Made by a program: the position numbers and the translations under genes. The notes under the pieces are model-generated. The model was not told where the DNA came from. It made no database searches and was given only the letters and a program-made list of their open reading frames with translations. This document shows positions 8,705 to 17,117 of a stretch of DNA of 42,530 nucleotides, piece after piece. Source of the stretch: Bacteroidota bacterium (GTDB lineage: Bacteria; Bacteroidota; Rhodothermia; Rhodothermales; JABDKH01); NCBI GenBank assembly GCA_020437385.1, contig JAGQWL010000348.1, positions 1 to 42,530 on the forward strand. Reading direction: 5' to 3'. Within the stretch, counting starts at the first letter, position 1. Every line of letters begins with the position of its first letter.

Positions 8705-9946
8705 CTAATTGACTGTCTGATGAACTTCCTGTTCGGCATTCTGAACGATGCCTTCAAATACTGATTCGATCGAACGGACGACGGCGGCGGTCGTGTACCT
8801 TTCTTCGACGAGTTGGCGGCCACGCCGTCCCATTTCGGCGGCTTCTTCGGGATTTGCAAGCATCCCTTTCAGTATCGCCGTCAACTCCTCCGGCTCCTGG
8901 GTCGAGATCCGACCAGCGCCGTTGCCCTCAACCAGCTCCTTCAACCCGTTTGCCGTTCCACCGACAACCGGTTTGCCATACGACCAGGCTTCCAGATAGA
9001 CAGCCGGCAGAATCTCGAATCTTGACGGCATCGAGAAGATTGTGCAGGCTGCGAGCGCGTCAGCCTTTTCTTGTTCGGATACCTTCCCAAGGAAGTGAAT
9101 CCGCCCCTTTTCGTCCTGAAACTCGGACGCATCCGGGTCACCACCAGGGCCAACGAATACGAAGTGCACATCCGGAAAATCCGCCCAGATCCGGCGAGCT
9201 GCTTTCAAGACAACATCATACCCCTTGTATTCGACCATCCTGCCGACATAGAGCACAACGGGAGCATCACCGAGTCCATGCCGCTCGCGGAACGAAAGCG
9301 GGTCGGATGTTTCCGGTAGGAGCGGAACAACCCCACTAAGGTGGACCGAACTTGCGTCTACCCCGAGGTCCACGAGCAGCTTCTTGTCGGTCTCAAGCAA
9401 CGCGAAGACAGCATCTGAGTTCTTGTAGTAAGCAACGTTTGCGGCATCCGCGCCATGCTGACCGGGGTGGACATAGGGGGTGCAGGCAAACGCCTTACCC
9501 TCGGCTCGGGCGGCCTCAAGCGCGGTCCACCCGAGATACCCGCCTGCGACCGAGTGGATCACGTCCACCTCTCGCGCCATCCGGCGAAGCTGATTCAGCC
9601 ACGCCATGCGGTACCAGCGAAAGCCAAAGGCCAGCAGCTGCTGATAGCGGTATCGCCGAAGAATCGGAATCGCCCGAGCGGCGATGGGGAGCATCGTCAG
9701 GCGCTGACCAATAGACGGTGCGAGTGCTACTACCGGTACATCGCCATCAACGTAACTTTCGTATTGGGGAACGAGCATGTTCTCCGCAAGCACGTCGAGG
9801 CGAGGCGGCACCTTCGGTACTTCGAAGTTAGCTGCCGCAACGCGGACGCTGTGACGCTTTGCCAGCTCGTTTGCGAACAAGCGGGTCTGCGTTTCAACTC
9901 CTCCGACAAACGGATGGTAACGTTGGGCTACGATTAGTATTCGCAC
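8705..9946 (-). CDS. Glycosyltransferase family 4
   Basis: The 413-residue protein has the classical GT4 pattern. The N-terminus is MRILIVAQRYHPFVGGVETQ, where the GGVE loop contacts the acceptor. The second domain begins at VVLYVGRMVEYKGYDVVLKA, and the donor site has SRFEILPAVYLEAWSYGKP, matching the E-x7-E signature. The start codon is GTG at 9946, chosen because it puts the conserved first beta strand at the N-terminus. It is a cytoplasmic or peripheral-membrane enzyme that transfers a sugar with retention of configuration. It is packed between another GT4 and the GalE-like gene, consistent with a role in repeat-unit assembly. Confidence 0.88.
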   Translation of the reverse strand: MRILIVAQRYHPFVGGVETQTRLFANELAKRHSVRVAAANFEVPKVPPRLDVLAENMLVPQYESYVDGDVPVVALAPSIGQRLTMLPIAARAIPILRRYRYQQLLAFGFRWYRMAWLNQLRRMAREVDVIHSVAGGYLGWTALEAARAEGKAFACTPYVHPGQHGADAANVAYYKNSDAVFALLETDKKLLVDLGVDASSVHLSGVVPLLPETSDPLSFRERHGLGDAPVVLYVGRMVEYKGYDVVLKAARRIWADFPDVHFVFVGPGGDPDASEFQDEKGRIHFLGKVSEQEKADALAACTIFSMPSRFEILPAVYLEAWSYGKPVVGGTANGLKELVEGNGAGRISTQEPEELTAILKGMLANPEEAAEMGRRGRQLVEERYTTAAVVRSIESVFEGIVQNAEQEVHQTVN

Positions 9947-9991
9947 AAAAATCTGGCTTATTGCACACTTCAGGCTGAGTATCGGCCGAAA

Positions 9992-11185
9992 TCACGCGGT
10001 TTGAATCGGAGTCCGCAACGAATCGGCTCCGAGACGCCTCCCGCGGGAAGAAAACTCTTCGTAGTGGCCCGCGACTGTTTCTCGCAAACGTTGCCGAAAC
10101 GCAGACTCCGAAAACGCCTGAGCGTGGCTTCGGACTGCCGGTACGTCAAACGTCAGTGTCGAGAAACGCCGAACGGCATCCGATAACGACTCCTCCGTCT
10201 GGTGCTGAAAGAAGAGTCCCGTTTTACCATCAACGATTGTCTCCAGTGCCCCACCCGCCCCAAAAGCGATCACTGGAACGCCGCAAGCCTGCGCCTCAAC
10301 TGGAACAATTCCAAAGTCTTCCTCGGCGGCGAAAACGAAGGCACGCGCCCGACTCATGGTATGTCGGACAACCTCGTCAGACTGATATCCCATCAATGTG
10401 ACATTTGGTCCCGCGCAACCTCGAATCTTCTCCATTTCCGGGCCGTCGCCGATAACGACAAGCCTCTCATCAGGAAGAAGCGAAAATGCGCGCACAATCA
10501 GGTCAATCCGTTTGTATGGAACGAGCCTGGACATTGTGAAGAAGTAGTTCTCTCGTTCCCTCGACGGGACAAAGTCCTCAGTGGCGACAGGCGGATAGAT
10601 CACGTCGGCCGTTCGCCGATATGTCTTTTCGATCCGTCGCGCCACATGCCGCGAATTGGCAATAAAATGGTCCACGCGATCGGCAGTACCCGCATCATAC
10701 AGCCGCATGTAGTGCAGAATCATTCGCGCGGCGAGGCTTCGTATTCCCTTAGTCAGGCCCCCGTTTTCGAGATAGTCGAAATACAGGTCCCAGGCATACC
10801 GTATCGGACTGTGAACGTAGCTGACATGAAGCTGATCCGGCGTAGTAAGCACCCCTTTTGCAACAACATAGCTGGAGGACAGCACAACATCATATCCGCG
10901 AAGGTCGAATTGTTCGATCGCCAACGGAGCGAAAGGCAGGTACAACCGATAGTGTTTCCGTGCAAAGGGGAGCTTCTGGATAAAGGAGGTTGACACGGCA
11001 CGCCCGCCAAGGAAGGCCCGCTGATTCTCCGGCAGAAACTCGATAAGGCTGAAGACGTCCGCGTTTGGAAACACCTCGAGCATCTGCTCAAGGACACGTT
11101 CCGCACCCGCATAAACGGGAAGCCAATCGTGGACGATCGCGACTCGCGCGTTATCGATATCAGCCTTCGGCAAACCGTTTAGCAC
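9992..11185 (-). CDS. Glycosyltransferase family 4 (WbaZ-like)
   Basis: The 397-residue protein starts from a GTG at 11185 and contains RVAIVHDWLPVYAGAERVLE, followed by SYVHSPIRYAWDLYFDYL, a stretch typical of mannosyltransferases related to WbaZ/WbdA. The C-terminal domain contains FFTMSRLVPYKRIDLIVRAF and the donor-site segment AAEEDFGIVPVEAQACGVPV with a clear E-x7-E motif. The similarity suggests, but does not prove, a GDP-mannose or related donor. The first about ten residues may be an artefact of the start choice. It lies 10 bp after the upstream GT2 gene and 45 bp before the next GT4, so it is co-transcribed with both. Confidence 0.87.
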   Translation of the reverse strand: MLNGLPKADIDNARVAIVHDWLPVYAGAERVLEQMLEVFPNADVFSLIEFLPENQRAFLGGRAVSTSFIQKLPFARKHYRLYLPFAPLAIEQFDLRGYDVVLSSSYVVAKGVLTTPDQLHVSYVHSPIRYAWDLYFDYLENGGLTKGIRSLAARMILHYMRLYDAGTADRVDHFIANSRHVARRIEKTYRRTADVIYPPVATEDFVPSRERENYFFTMSRLVPYKRIDLIVRAFSLLPDERLVVIGDGPEMEKIRGCAGPNVTLMGYQSDEVVRHTMSRARAFVFAAEEDFGIVPVEAQACGVPVIAFGAGGALETIVDGKTGLFFQHQTEESLSDAVRRFSTLTFDVPAVRSHAQAFSESAFRQRLRETVAGHYEEFSSRGRRLGADSLRTPIQTA

Positions 11186-11195
11186 GACGATAAGT

Positions 11196-12221
11196 TTAGC
11201 CGGCCTGCTGGTGCACGGGGTCGCTCAGCGTCTCGTGGCCCAGCCTGCTCAGTTCTGTGAGGTCGACGCCTTTGTAAGCCCGGTATACCCAGCGAAAGAG
11301 TGGGACGCCGATCGATGGTGGAAGCAGCTGACCACAAAACACCTGCAGTATGTTCTTGATCCCGGAACGACGGAAGTAACCCGTCGACATCAGCTGACGC
11401 GACTCCGCCACTCTGCCATGAAGCAACAAATCCGTCACACCTTGTCTCGTCATTTCAGAGAGAGCGGCCCTCCTTCGGGTTTCCACATTTGGCCGATATC
11501 GAATGTCGAGCAGTGACAGTACCAGATCTCCGAAACCAACCATGGAAGTCGTGGCGCGATCGTCATGGTAGCGAATCTCTGACACCTGCTCCTTGCAAAA
11601 AAGGAAGCGGATGTCATCGGACGCCATTCGAATGTAGAGTTCCGTATCGCCCTTGGTCAGGTGGGTCCGCAGTCTGTACCGCCTGAATACGTCAGCCCGC
11701 GTGAGTGATGCGGCAATCGCAACCGAGGCGCACCATACGGCGTGCTCAGCCTGCTCGCTGGACAGAGGTCCGGGCGTCAGGTTTGCGCGTCCGAATCGTG
11801 CTTCCATGTCGGTCGTCAATTGCACATCCTCACTACCGGAATCATCGATTACCTTGTGGTTCGCAAAAACAATGTCGACGTCATCCGACACGTTCGCGGC
11901 GAGGTGGGCAAGACCGTCCGGCAGCAGGCGATCGTCATCGCCAATAAAGATGAGAAACTCTCCGCGTGCAGCATCCGCAATCGCATTCATGTTTCCCGAC
12001 ACGCCGAGGTTTTCCTCGTTGAGTTGATACCGGATTTTCGGGTTGCGATCGACCTGGTCCAGACACCACTCCTGGACTCGCTCGCGGACTTCGCTATCCG
12101 GATGCGGGTTCTGACTGATAAGAATTTCGTAGTCGTCGAAACTCTGCGCGAGCGCACTATCCACCGCCTCCTGCAGATAGGTCAGTCTTCGATATGTTGT
12201 GATTCCAATCGTGACCAGCAT
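11196..12221 (-). CDS. Glycosyltransferase family 2
   Basis: The 341-residue protein has a GT-A fold domain. It opens with MLVTIGITTYRRLTYLQEAV, has the QSFDDYEILIS strand, and has the metal-binding acidic motif in GEFLIFIGDDDRLLPDG near residues 90-105. The C-terminal third (SEIRYHDDRATTSMV onward) probably binds the acceptor and ends in a short amphipathic segment without clear membrane spans. It transfers a sugar with inversion, using a nucleotide-sugar donor. It begins the short run of three glycosyltransferases plus the GalE-like enzyme, 108 bp after the PIG-L gene. Confidence 0.85.
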   Translation of the reverse strand: MLVTIGITTYRRLTYLQEAVDSALAQSFDDYEILISQNPHPDSEVRERVQEWCLDQVDRNPKIRYQLNEENLGVSGNMNAIADAARGEFLIFIGDDDRLLPDGLAHLAANVSDDVDIVFANHKVIDDSGSEDVQLTTDMEARFGRANLTPGPLSSEQAEHAVWCASVAIAASLTRADVFRRYRLRTHLTKGDTELYIRMASDDIRFLFCKEQVSEIRYHDDRATTSMVGFGDLVLSLLDIRYRPNVETRRRAALSEMTRQGVTDLLLHGRVAESRQLMSTGYFRRSGIKNILQVFCGQLLPPSIGVPLFRWVYRAYKGVDLTELSRLGHETLSDPVHQQAG

Positions 12222-12329
12222 GTGTCTGGTTGACCTGGGCGGGGCACTTCGAGGCTTGCCTGCTTCTCCGCCAGACGTATCGTCAGATTAGTTGTTGTAT
12301 TGGTTGTGGATGGTCACTTCGAGCACGAT

Positions 12330-12986
12330 TTACATAAACCCAAGTACGGCCTTCCGAGAATAAAACGCCTCCGCCCAACCAGATTCCGAAGCCGACTCCA
12401 TCCCTCTTAGTCGCAGCAACGCACGAAACGTATCCTCGGAGAACCAGTGTTTGTTCCGCTGCGAGGCGAAGCTGCGCTCAAGGCCCTGGACCTTGAAGGC
12501 AACATCATCGGCAGAGAGTTTGACGAACAGGTTCGGCTGCCCCAGGTCGCCGTCATACTTTGGCACTTCGTATTCAAGAACGAGGTGATTTCGGAATGTC
12601 TGCCAAGTCAGGTCAGAAAGTGTCCGATGGTCCTGATGTCGATCGTCACGATAATGCGTGAACACAACGTCGGGTTCAAAATCTCGGAGACGCGTCGCGA
12701 AGACGGACTTGATCTCCTGCGCTTCGAACGGAAAGTGTCCGTCCGTAAACGTAGCGAGATCTATCGTGGACGTACCGCAGCCGTCGAGAAAATGAGACGC
12801 CGCGTTTCGAGCCTCCTCATGTCGTTCGGTAGTACCGGACGCTACAAACCAGTAGACAGCGACATCTCGTCCGCTCGCAATGAGTCGACGGATGGTTCCT
12901 CCACATCCAATCTCTATATCATCCGAATGCGCGCCGATGAACAGTACACGGATGGCGCGATCCAGATTCGGAAACACGTTGATCAT
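12330..12986 (-). CDS. PIG-L family (GlcNAc) deacetylase
   Basis: The 218-residue protein has the zinc-binding signatures of the PIG-L/LmbE family: AHSDDIE with His20 and Asp23, and HYRDDRHQDHR with His111, His117 and His120. These enzymes remove an N-acetyl group from sugars such as GlcNAc-inositol, or from sugar nucleotides and antibiotics. Its ATG overlaps the stop of the cytidylyltransferase gene as ATGA, so it is translated with the nucleotide-sugar cassette. That makes an amino sugar made by the cassette, or the lipid-linked product carrying it, the likely substrate. No signal peptide is visible, so a cytoplasmic location is inferred. Confidence 0.87.
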   Translation of the reverse strand: MINVFPNLDRAIRVLFIGAHSDDIEIGCGGTIRRLIASGRDVAVYWFVASGTTERHEEARNAASHFLDGCGTSTIDLATFTDGHFPFEAQEIKSVFATRLRDFEPDVVFTHYRDDRHQDHRTLSDLTWQTFRNHLVLEYEVPKYDGDLGQPNLFVKLSADDVAFKVQGLERSFASQRNKHWFSEDTFRALLRLRGMESASESGWAEAFYSRKAVLGFM

Positions 12987-13783
12987 CGCGCACCGATCAG
13001 GGTGTCCTCCCTCTTCCAGACCTGCCAGGGTGCTTCTCCCTTGTCAAACAGGTCGTCGAGGATTTGCTTTTCCTTGAACGTGTCCATGCACGCCCAGAAG
13101 CCGTCGTGGTGGTAAGTGACCAGTTGCTCCGCCTCAATCAGTCGACGGAATGGTGCTTCGACCAGTTCGTCACCCGGCTCCATGTAGTCGAATATCTCCT
13201 GCTTTAGAACGAAGAAGCCTCCGTTGATCCGAAGCCCGGACCGCAACACGCTGTCGATCTTGCGGACCGTACCGTCCGAATCGCTGTCGACAACATGGAA
13301 CGTACCGTTCGGTTCGACGCCGATGAAGCAGGCGACCTTATCGTGCTCCTCGGCGAAACGAACCATATCATTGATGTTGACATCCGAAACGCCATCGGAG
13401 TAGTTGGCCAGAAAACGTTCCTCGCCTTCAAGGAGGTGCTTGACGGCCATCAGCCGTTCGCCAACGCACGCGTTGAGCCCCGTATCCACGCACGTAATTG
13501 TCCAGCTCTGGATGTCGGAGGAGAGCAGTTCGAGTTTCCGACCGCCCTCCGATAGCACGAAGTCGTTAGACAGGGCTTCGGAGTAGTTGAGGAAGTACTC
13601 TTTGATGTAATTGGCTTTGTGACCGAGCGCGAGAATAAAATCGGTGTGCCCGAAGTGGGCATAGTACTTCATGATATGCCACAGAATGGGCCGATACCCG
13701 ATCGGGACCATTGGTTTCGGGATGGACTCAGAGTAGTCTCGCAGCCGCATTCCCTGTCCGCCGCAAAAAAGTACAACCTTCAT
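12983..13783 (-). CDS. rfbF: Glucose-1-phosphate cytidylyltransferase-like nucleotidyltransferase
   Basis: The 266-residue protein has the sugar-nucleotidyltransferase signature FCGGQGMRLRDYSESIPKPM at the N-terminus. It also has the family-typical ILWHIMKYYAHFGHTDFILA, FLANYSDGVSDVNI and INGGFFVLKQEIFDYM segments, which are characteristic of the RfbF (DdhA) type that makes CDP-glucose from CTP and glucose 1-phosphate. The length is close to that of the family. CDP-glucose is the usual entry to 3,6-dideoxy and branched CDP sugars. The usual partner, CDP-glucose 4,6-dehydratase, is not found in this window. The gene overlaps PIG-L by four bases and follows the aminotransferase by about 100 bp. 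Another hexose-1-phosphate substrate cannot be excluded. Confidence 0.88.
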   Translation of the reverse strand: MKVVLFCGGQGMRLRDYSESIPKPMVPIGYRPILWHIMKYYAHFGHTDFILALGHKANYIKEYFLNYSEALSNDFVLSEGGRKLELLSSDIQSWTITCVDTGLNACVGERLMAVKHLLEGEERFLANYSDGVSDVNINDMVRFAEEHDKVACFIGVEPNGTFHVVDSDSDGTVRKIDSVLRSGLRINGGFFVLKQEIFDYMEPGDELVEAPFRRLIEAEQLVTYHHDGFWACMDTFKEKQILDDLFDKGEAPWQVWKREDTLIGAR

Positions 13784-13881
13784 GTGATTTCAGTTTTCGA
13801 CCCGTTCCTTACTTGTTTAATCCGCGATACCGGTATCGGCACGAAATGGCATTTGTTGACAGGCATGACGACCCGAGGGGG

Positions 13882-15189
13882 TCAATTAAAGCGCCGGTAG
13901 ACCGGTTTCACTGAATCTCCTACAAGATAACCTTCTATTCCGTTCTCGAGTGCCGCCTTATAAACCTGCAACGCGCCGGCGCAGGCCTCCACGGTTCGGT
14001 CGATGTCCTCGTCTGCGTGGGAGTAGTTCACAACAAAAGACGGTGCGATAACGCCGCGGCGAATCAGCTCCTGCAGAAACAGCGTACGGTACGGCTGCGA
14101 CGACACGCCTTCCGGGTCGCGCGTAACAAAATACATGTTACTGGCCATGCCTTGAACGGAAAAATGATCGCCCAGGCCGCTAGCCTGAATCACTTGATTC
14201 ACACCAGATCGAAGTCGTTCGCCCTGGCGCGCAAGCGTTCCCACTACATCTTCCGTTTCGTAAACTTCCATTGTTGCGATGGCCGCCGCGAGCGAGTGGT
14301 TCTCGGCACCGTGCGTCGTCGAAAGCAGGAACACCCGCTCACGACTGTGAAAGAGTCCACCGACCTCCATGAGGTCGCGGCGTCCGGCAAGGGCCGAAAG
14401 AGAAAACCCATTGGCGAGCGCCTTCCCCCAGGCTGACAAATCCGGCGTGACGCCAAAGTATGCCTGCCCTCCGCCATTGTGAAGTCGGAAACCCGTGATC
14501 ATTTCGTCGAAAACGAGAATCGCTCCCCTTCGTGTGCAGATGTCTCGTACGGATTCCAGGAATCCGTTCTCCGGTTCCTCGTTCCGGGCCGGCTCCAGAA
14601 TGACGCAAGCAATCTCATCCGGATAGGCATCGAAAAGTGCGTCGAGCGAGGCGGCGTCGTTATAGCGAAACAACAGTGCCTCCTCGCGCGATGAGACGCC
14701 GACTCCACTGTCGACATCCGTCGTGGCAATGAACCAATCGTTGTACGAAAAGAAGGGATGGTCGGAACAGAGCGCCACGCGATCGCGACCCGTGTGCGCT
14801 CTCGCCAGTTTCACGGCAGCCGTTGTGACGGTAGATCCGTCCTTGGCAAACTTGACCTGCTCTGCCGCCGGAATAAACGAAAGGAGCTTCTCGGCGCACG
14901 CTACCTCGACTGGCGCCGGGCGCGAGTAGTTGTTACCGAGCAACATCTGCCGATGCGCCGCCTCAACCACTGAATCGTATGCGTGACCAAGCGTGACCGA
15001 ACGGAGTCCGCTTCCGTATTCGATGAATTCGTTTCCGTCGACATCCCATACATGACAACCTTTTCCCCTTGCGATAAAGCCAGGTGACTCCAGCGGAAAC
15101 TGGTCATCACCCTTCGCATAGGTATGACAGCCTCCCGGGATGAGCTGGTGGGCAGTCTTCTGAAGCTGCCTTGACTTGTCGAATTGCAT
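13882..15189 (-). CDS. Class III PLP aminotransferase (glutamate-1-semialdehyde aminomutase-like)
   Basis: The protein is 435 residues from the ATG at 15189. This start gives the family-typical opening MQFDKSRQL...IPGG. A GTG 17 codons upstream is possible but overlaps the neighbour. PLP-binding features are the FAKDGSTVTTAAVKLARA segment near 114-131, Asp228 in LVFDEMITGFR, and the Schiff-base Lys256 in AWGKALANGFS. The closest named relatives are HemL-like enzymes, but HemL is not expected inside a sugar cluster. Class III aminotransferases also occur in nucleotide-sugar and secondary-metabolite pathways, so amination of a keto sugar or of a side chain is inferred. The gene follows the DUF4910 gene by 40 bp. 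Confidence 0.85.
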   Translation of the reverse strand: MQFDKSRQLQKTAHQLIPGGCHTYAKGDDQFPLESPGFIARGKGCHVWDVDGNEFIEYGSGLRSVTLGHAYDSVVEAAHRQMLLGNNYSRPAPVEVACAEKLLSFIPAAEQVKFAKDGSTVTTAAVKLARAHTGRDRVALCSDHPFFSYNDWFIATTDVDSGVGVSSREEALLFRYNDAASLDALFDAYPDEIACVILEPARNEEPENGFLESVRDICTRRGAILVFDEMITGFRLHNGGGQAYFGVTPDLSAWGKALANGFSLSALAGRRDLMEVGGLFHSRERVFLLSTTHGAENHSLAAAIATMEVYETEDVVGTLARQGERLRSGVNQVIQASGLGDHFSVQGMASNMYFVTRDPEGVSSQPYRTLFLQELIRRGVIAPSFVVNYSHADEDIDRTVEACAGALQVYKAALENGIEGYLVGDSVKPVYRRFN

Positions 15190-15229
15190 ATATGGCGCCG
15201 TGCGTTTGCCGATCGGAAGAGATCCAGTA

Positions 15230-16552
15230 TTACCGCACACTCGTCAGCAGTCCCTGCTCTGTAAGCGTGTCGGCAACTTTTCCCAGTCGATCAAATCCCA
15301 TACCGGATCGCTCCGCGATGTCCAGGAGTGAGTTGGACCCATCTGCCAGGTTGAGAATCCACAACATTGCCATCTGGTCTTCCTGAGCGTCCGCGTAACC
15401 TCCCATCATGCGATAAAGTCCGCGACGACCAAGCTGCGGTTCGCATTTTGGATTTAGATTAACATACGTCCGGTTCTGCTCAAGGCATTCCACTATCTCC
15501 ATGAAGCGCAGAAGTGAGCCTTCAAGCGCCACCGGCGTCACGAAGTCCGGATTGTCCGCAGACGTGTGGTACTCAGGGAACTTTCCGTGAGGCGTTCGCG
15601 ACAAGCAGCCGAGCGGCAAGTTGAAGCCCGGCGAACAGTACTGGCGCTCATCGTAACCGTACGGAGAGAAATCTCGAATTCCGTAAGGCTCTCCAGATCT
15701 ACGCAGAATGTGTTCAACGACACGGTCAATTTCCGCCGTACCTCGCCGACTCTTCTTGTAGTGGAAATGACCCGGGTCGCCCACGCACGCGACGACAAGA
15801 CCATGTTGGATTCTGGCAACACGGCTTTCATTTCGCGCCAGCCAGGTGATTGAACCAATCGTTCCCGGTACAAAGACGAACCGATACGAGAACCTGCGCC
15901 GATCGGCCTTGAGAATCCGATCGGCCAGAAACGTCAGAAGCGCGACGCCGGAAAGGTTGTCATTCGCCAACGACGGATGACAAACGTGTGTTGAAAACAG
16001 CACTTCCTCTTCAGACTCACCGGGTACAAACAACTCGCCATAGTTTAGCACGCCCGGCTCGAGTGAGCTGCGGACAACAACGCGGTAGTTTCCGTCCTTC
16101 AGGTTCTCGAGCTGATGGTGCGAGAGGCAAAAGCCCCAATCCCTTTTGTAATACGACGTGCGATACGGGATGTGGTCCGGCATTGCCGGATTCGAAAAAA
16201 GATGCGGCTTGAGCTCCTCCAGAGAGACGGTCGCATCAACAGGCTCGCTGTAGTTGAGCAGGTGCAGGTTGTTGTCCCGAAAATCGATCAGCCGATCGCC
16301 GTCCGGCCCTTCGATCCATGCCTCCGATACGTTCCACTCGTCCGGGATCTCCCAGTCAAAAACCTTCGTCCCGCTTGGGACTTCGTGAATATCGATACCG
16401 ATTCGTTCCCGAATTCGCCCGAGCGTGTCTCGTGTGCCCTGCCCGGTTATGCTCCTCAGGATCGGAAAGAGTTCAGATACAAACCGATGCATCGCCTCGC
16501 CAACGGGAAAGCGAGAATCATCGGGCTGTTGATGTATCGTCGTAGGCTGCAT
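15230..16552 (-). CDS. DUF4910 aminopeptidase-like protein with C-terminal winged helix
   Basis: The 440-residue protein matches the DUF4910 architecture: an M28-type zinc-peptidase-like fold with an inserted DUF2172 domain and a C-terminal winged-helix segment. Possible metal ligands are seen in STHVCHPSLANDNLSG and in KFPEYHTSADNPDF. Early on it has ELFPILRSITGQGTRDTL, a hallmark of the family. The last about 75 residues (MAMLWILNLADGSNSLLD onward) look like the winged helix. The reaction is unknown. Family members recur in polysaccharide and sugar-nucleotide clusters, so a hydrolase or amide-forming role on an aminoacylated sugar is a guess. Its start lies inside the end of the RmlC-like gene (35-bp overlap). 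A Met at codon 21 would remove the overlap and is an alternative start. Confidence 0.8.
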   Translation of the reverse strand: MQPTTIHQQPDDSRFPVGEAMHRFVSELFPILRSITGQGTRDTLGRIRERIGIDIHEVPSGTKVFDWEIPDEWNVSEAWIEGPDGDRLIDFRDNNLHLLNYSEPVDATVSLEELKPHLFSNPAMPDHIPYRTSYYKRDWGFCLSHHQLENLKDGNYRVVVRSSLEPGVLNYGELFVPGESEEEVLFSTHVCHPSLANDNLSGVALLTFLADRILKADRRRFSYRFVFVPGTIGSITWLARNESRVARIQHGLVVACVGDPGHFHYKKSRRGTAEIDRVVEHILRRSGEPYGIRDFSPYGYDERQYCSPGFNLPLGCLSRTPHGKFPEYHTSADNPDFVTPVALEGSLLRFMEIVECLEQNRTYVNLNPKCEPQLGRRGLYRMMGGYADAQEDQMAMLWILNLADGSNSLLDIAERSGMGFDRLGKVADTLTEQGLLTSVR

Positions 16553-17081
16553 CGATTGAGAAGTCTGCGTATTCGGCGTCGCGGTCCTTGACCACGACTA
16601 CCTTCGCCGGCCAACGAATCGCGAATGCCGGATCATCGTAGCGAAACCCGGAAGCCGCCGATGGCTCGTAGACGTTGGACATCTGATAGAACACCTCGGA
16701 ATCGTCTTCGAGCGTAAGAAAGCCGTGCGCAAATCCCTTCGGAATGTACAAAGCGCGGCCGTTCTGTTCGGTTAGTTCGACACCCGCGTATTGCAGGAAC
16801 GTTGACGATCCTCTTCGAACATCAACGATAACGTCAAAGATGGCTCCCCGCGTACACCTTACAAGCTTTACCTCACCGAACGGAGAATGCTGAAAGTGCA
16901 TCCCACGCAACGTGCCTCGCTGTCTGTTGAATGACACGCTGCACTGCACAAGCTCGGCCTCAAGGCCCTGCGCCGCGAACTCCTCGCTGCACCATGTTCG
17001 AGCAAAGTAGCCCCGCTCGTCTTCGAATCGCTCCTGCGAAACGAGCCAGGCTCCCGAGACGTTCAGCGGTTCGAAAATCAT
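16518..17081 (-). CDS. dTDP-4-dehydrorhamnose 3,5-epimerase-like cupin (RmlC/RfbC family)
   Basis: The 187-residue protein is a cupin with the RmlC features: GTLRGMHFQ with the catalytic base His62, PKGFAHGFLTL with His119, and EVFYQMSNVY with Tyr132 and Tyr138 in the position of the catalytic acid. The length fits the family. RmlC enzymes epimerise C3 and/or C5 of a 4-keto-6-deoxy nucleotide sugar. Next to RfbF and a C-methyltransferase the substrate may be a CDP- rather than dTDP-linked keto sugar. That is inference. The gene is 36 bp after the methyltransferase stop. Confidence 0.87.
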   Translation of the reverse strand: MIFEPLNVSGAWLVSQERFEDERGYFARTWCSEEFAAQGLEAELVQCSVSFNRQRGTLRGMHFQHSPFGEVKLVRCTRGAIFDVIVDVRRGSSTFLQYAGVELTEQNGRALYIPKGFAHGFLTLEDDSEVFYQMSNVYEPSAASGFRYDDPAFAIRWPAKVVVVKDRDAEYADFSIDAAYDDTSTAR

Positions 17082-17117
17082 AATGACGGGTTTCCGAAAC
17101 TTCGGGCAAGGACCGAG

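Noticed and set aside
13882-15189. Annotation as glutamate-1-semialdehyde aminomutase (hemL)
   Set aside because: The fold matches, but the position inside a nucleotide-sugar operon makes a haem-pathway role unlikely, so only the class III aminotransferase family is claimed.
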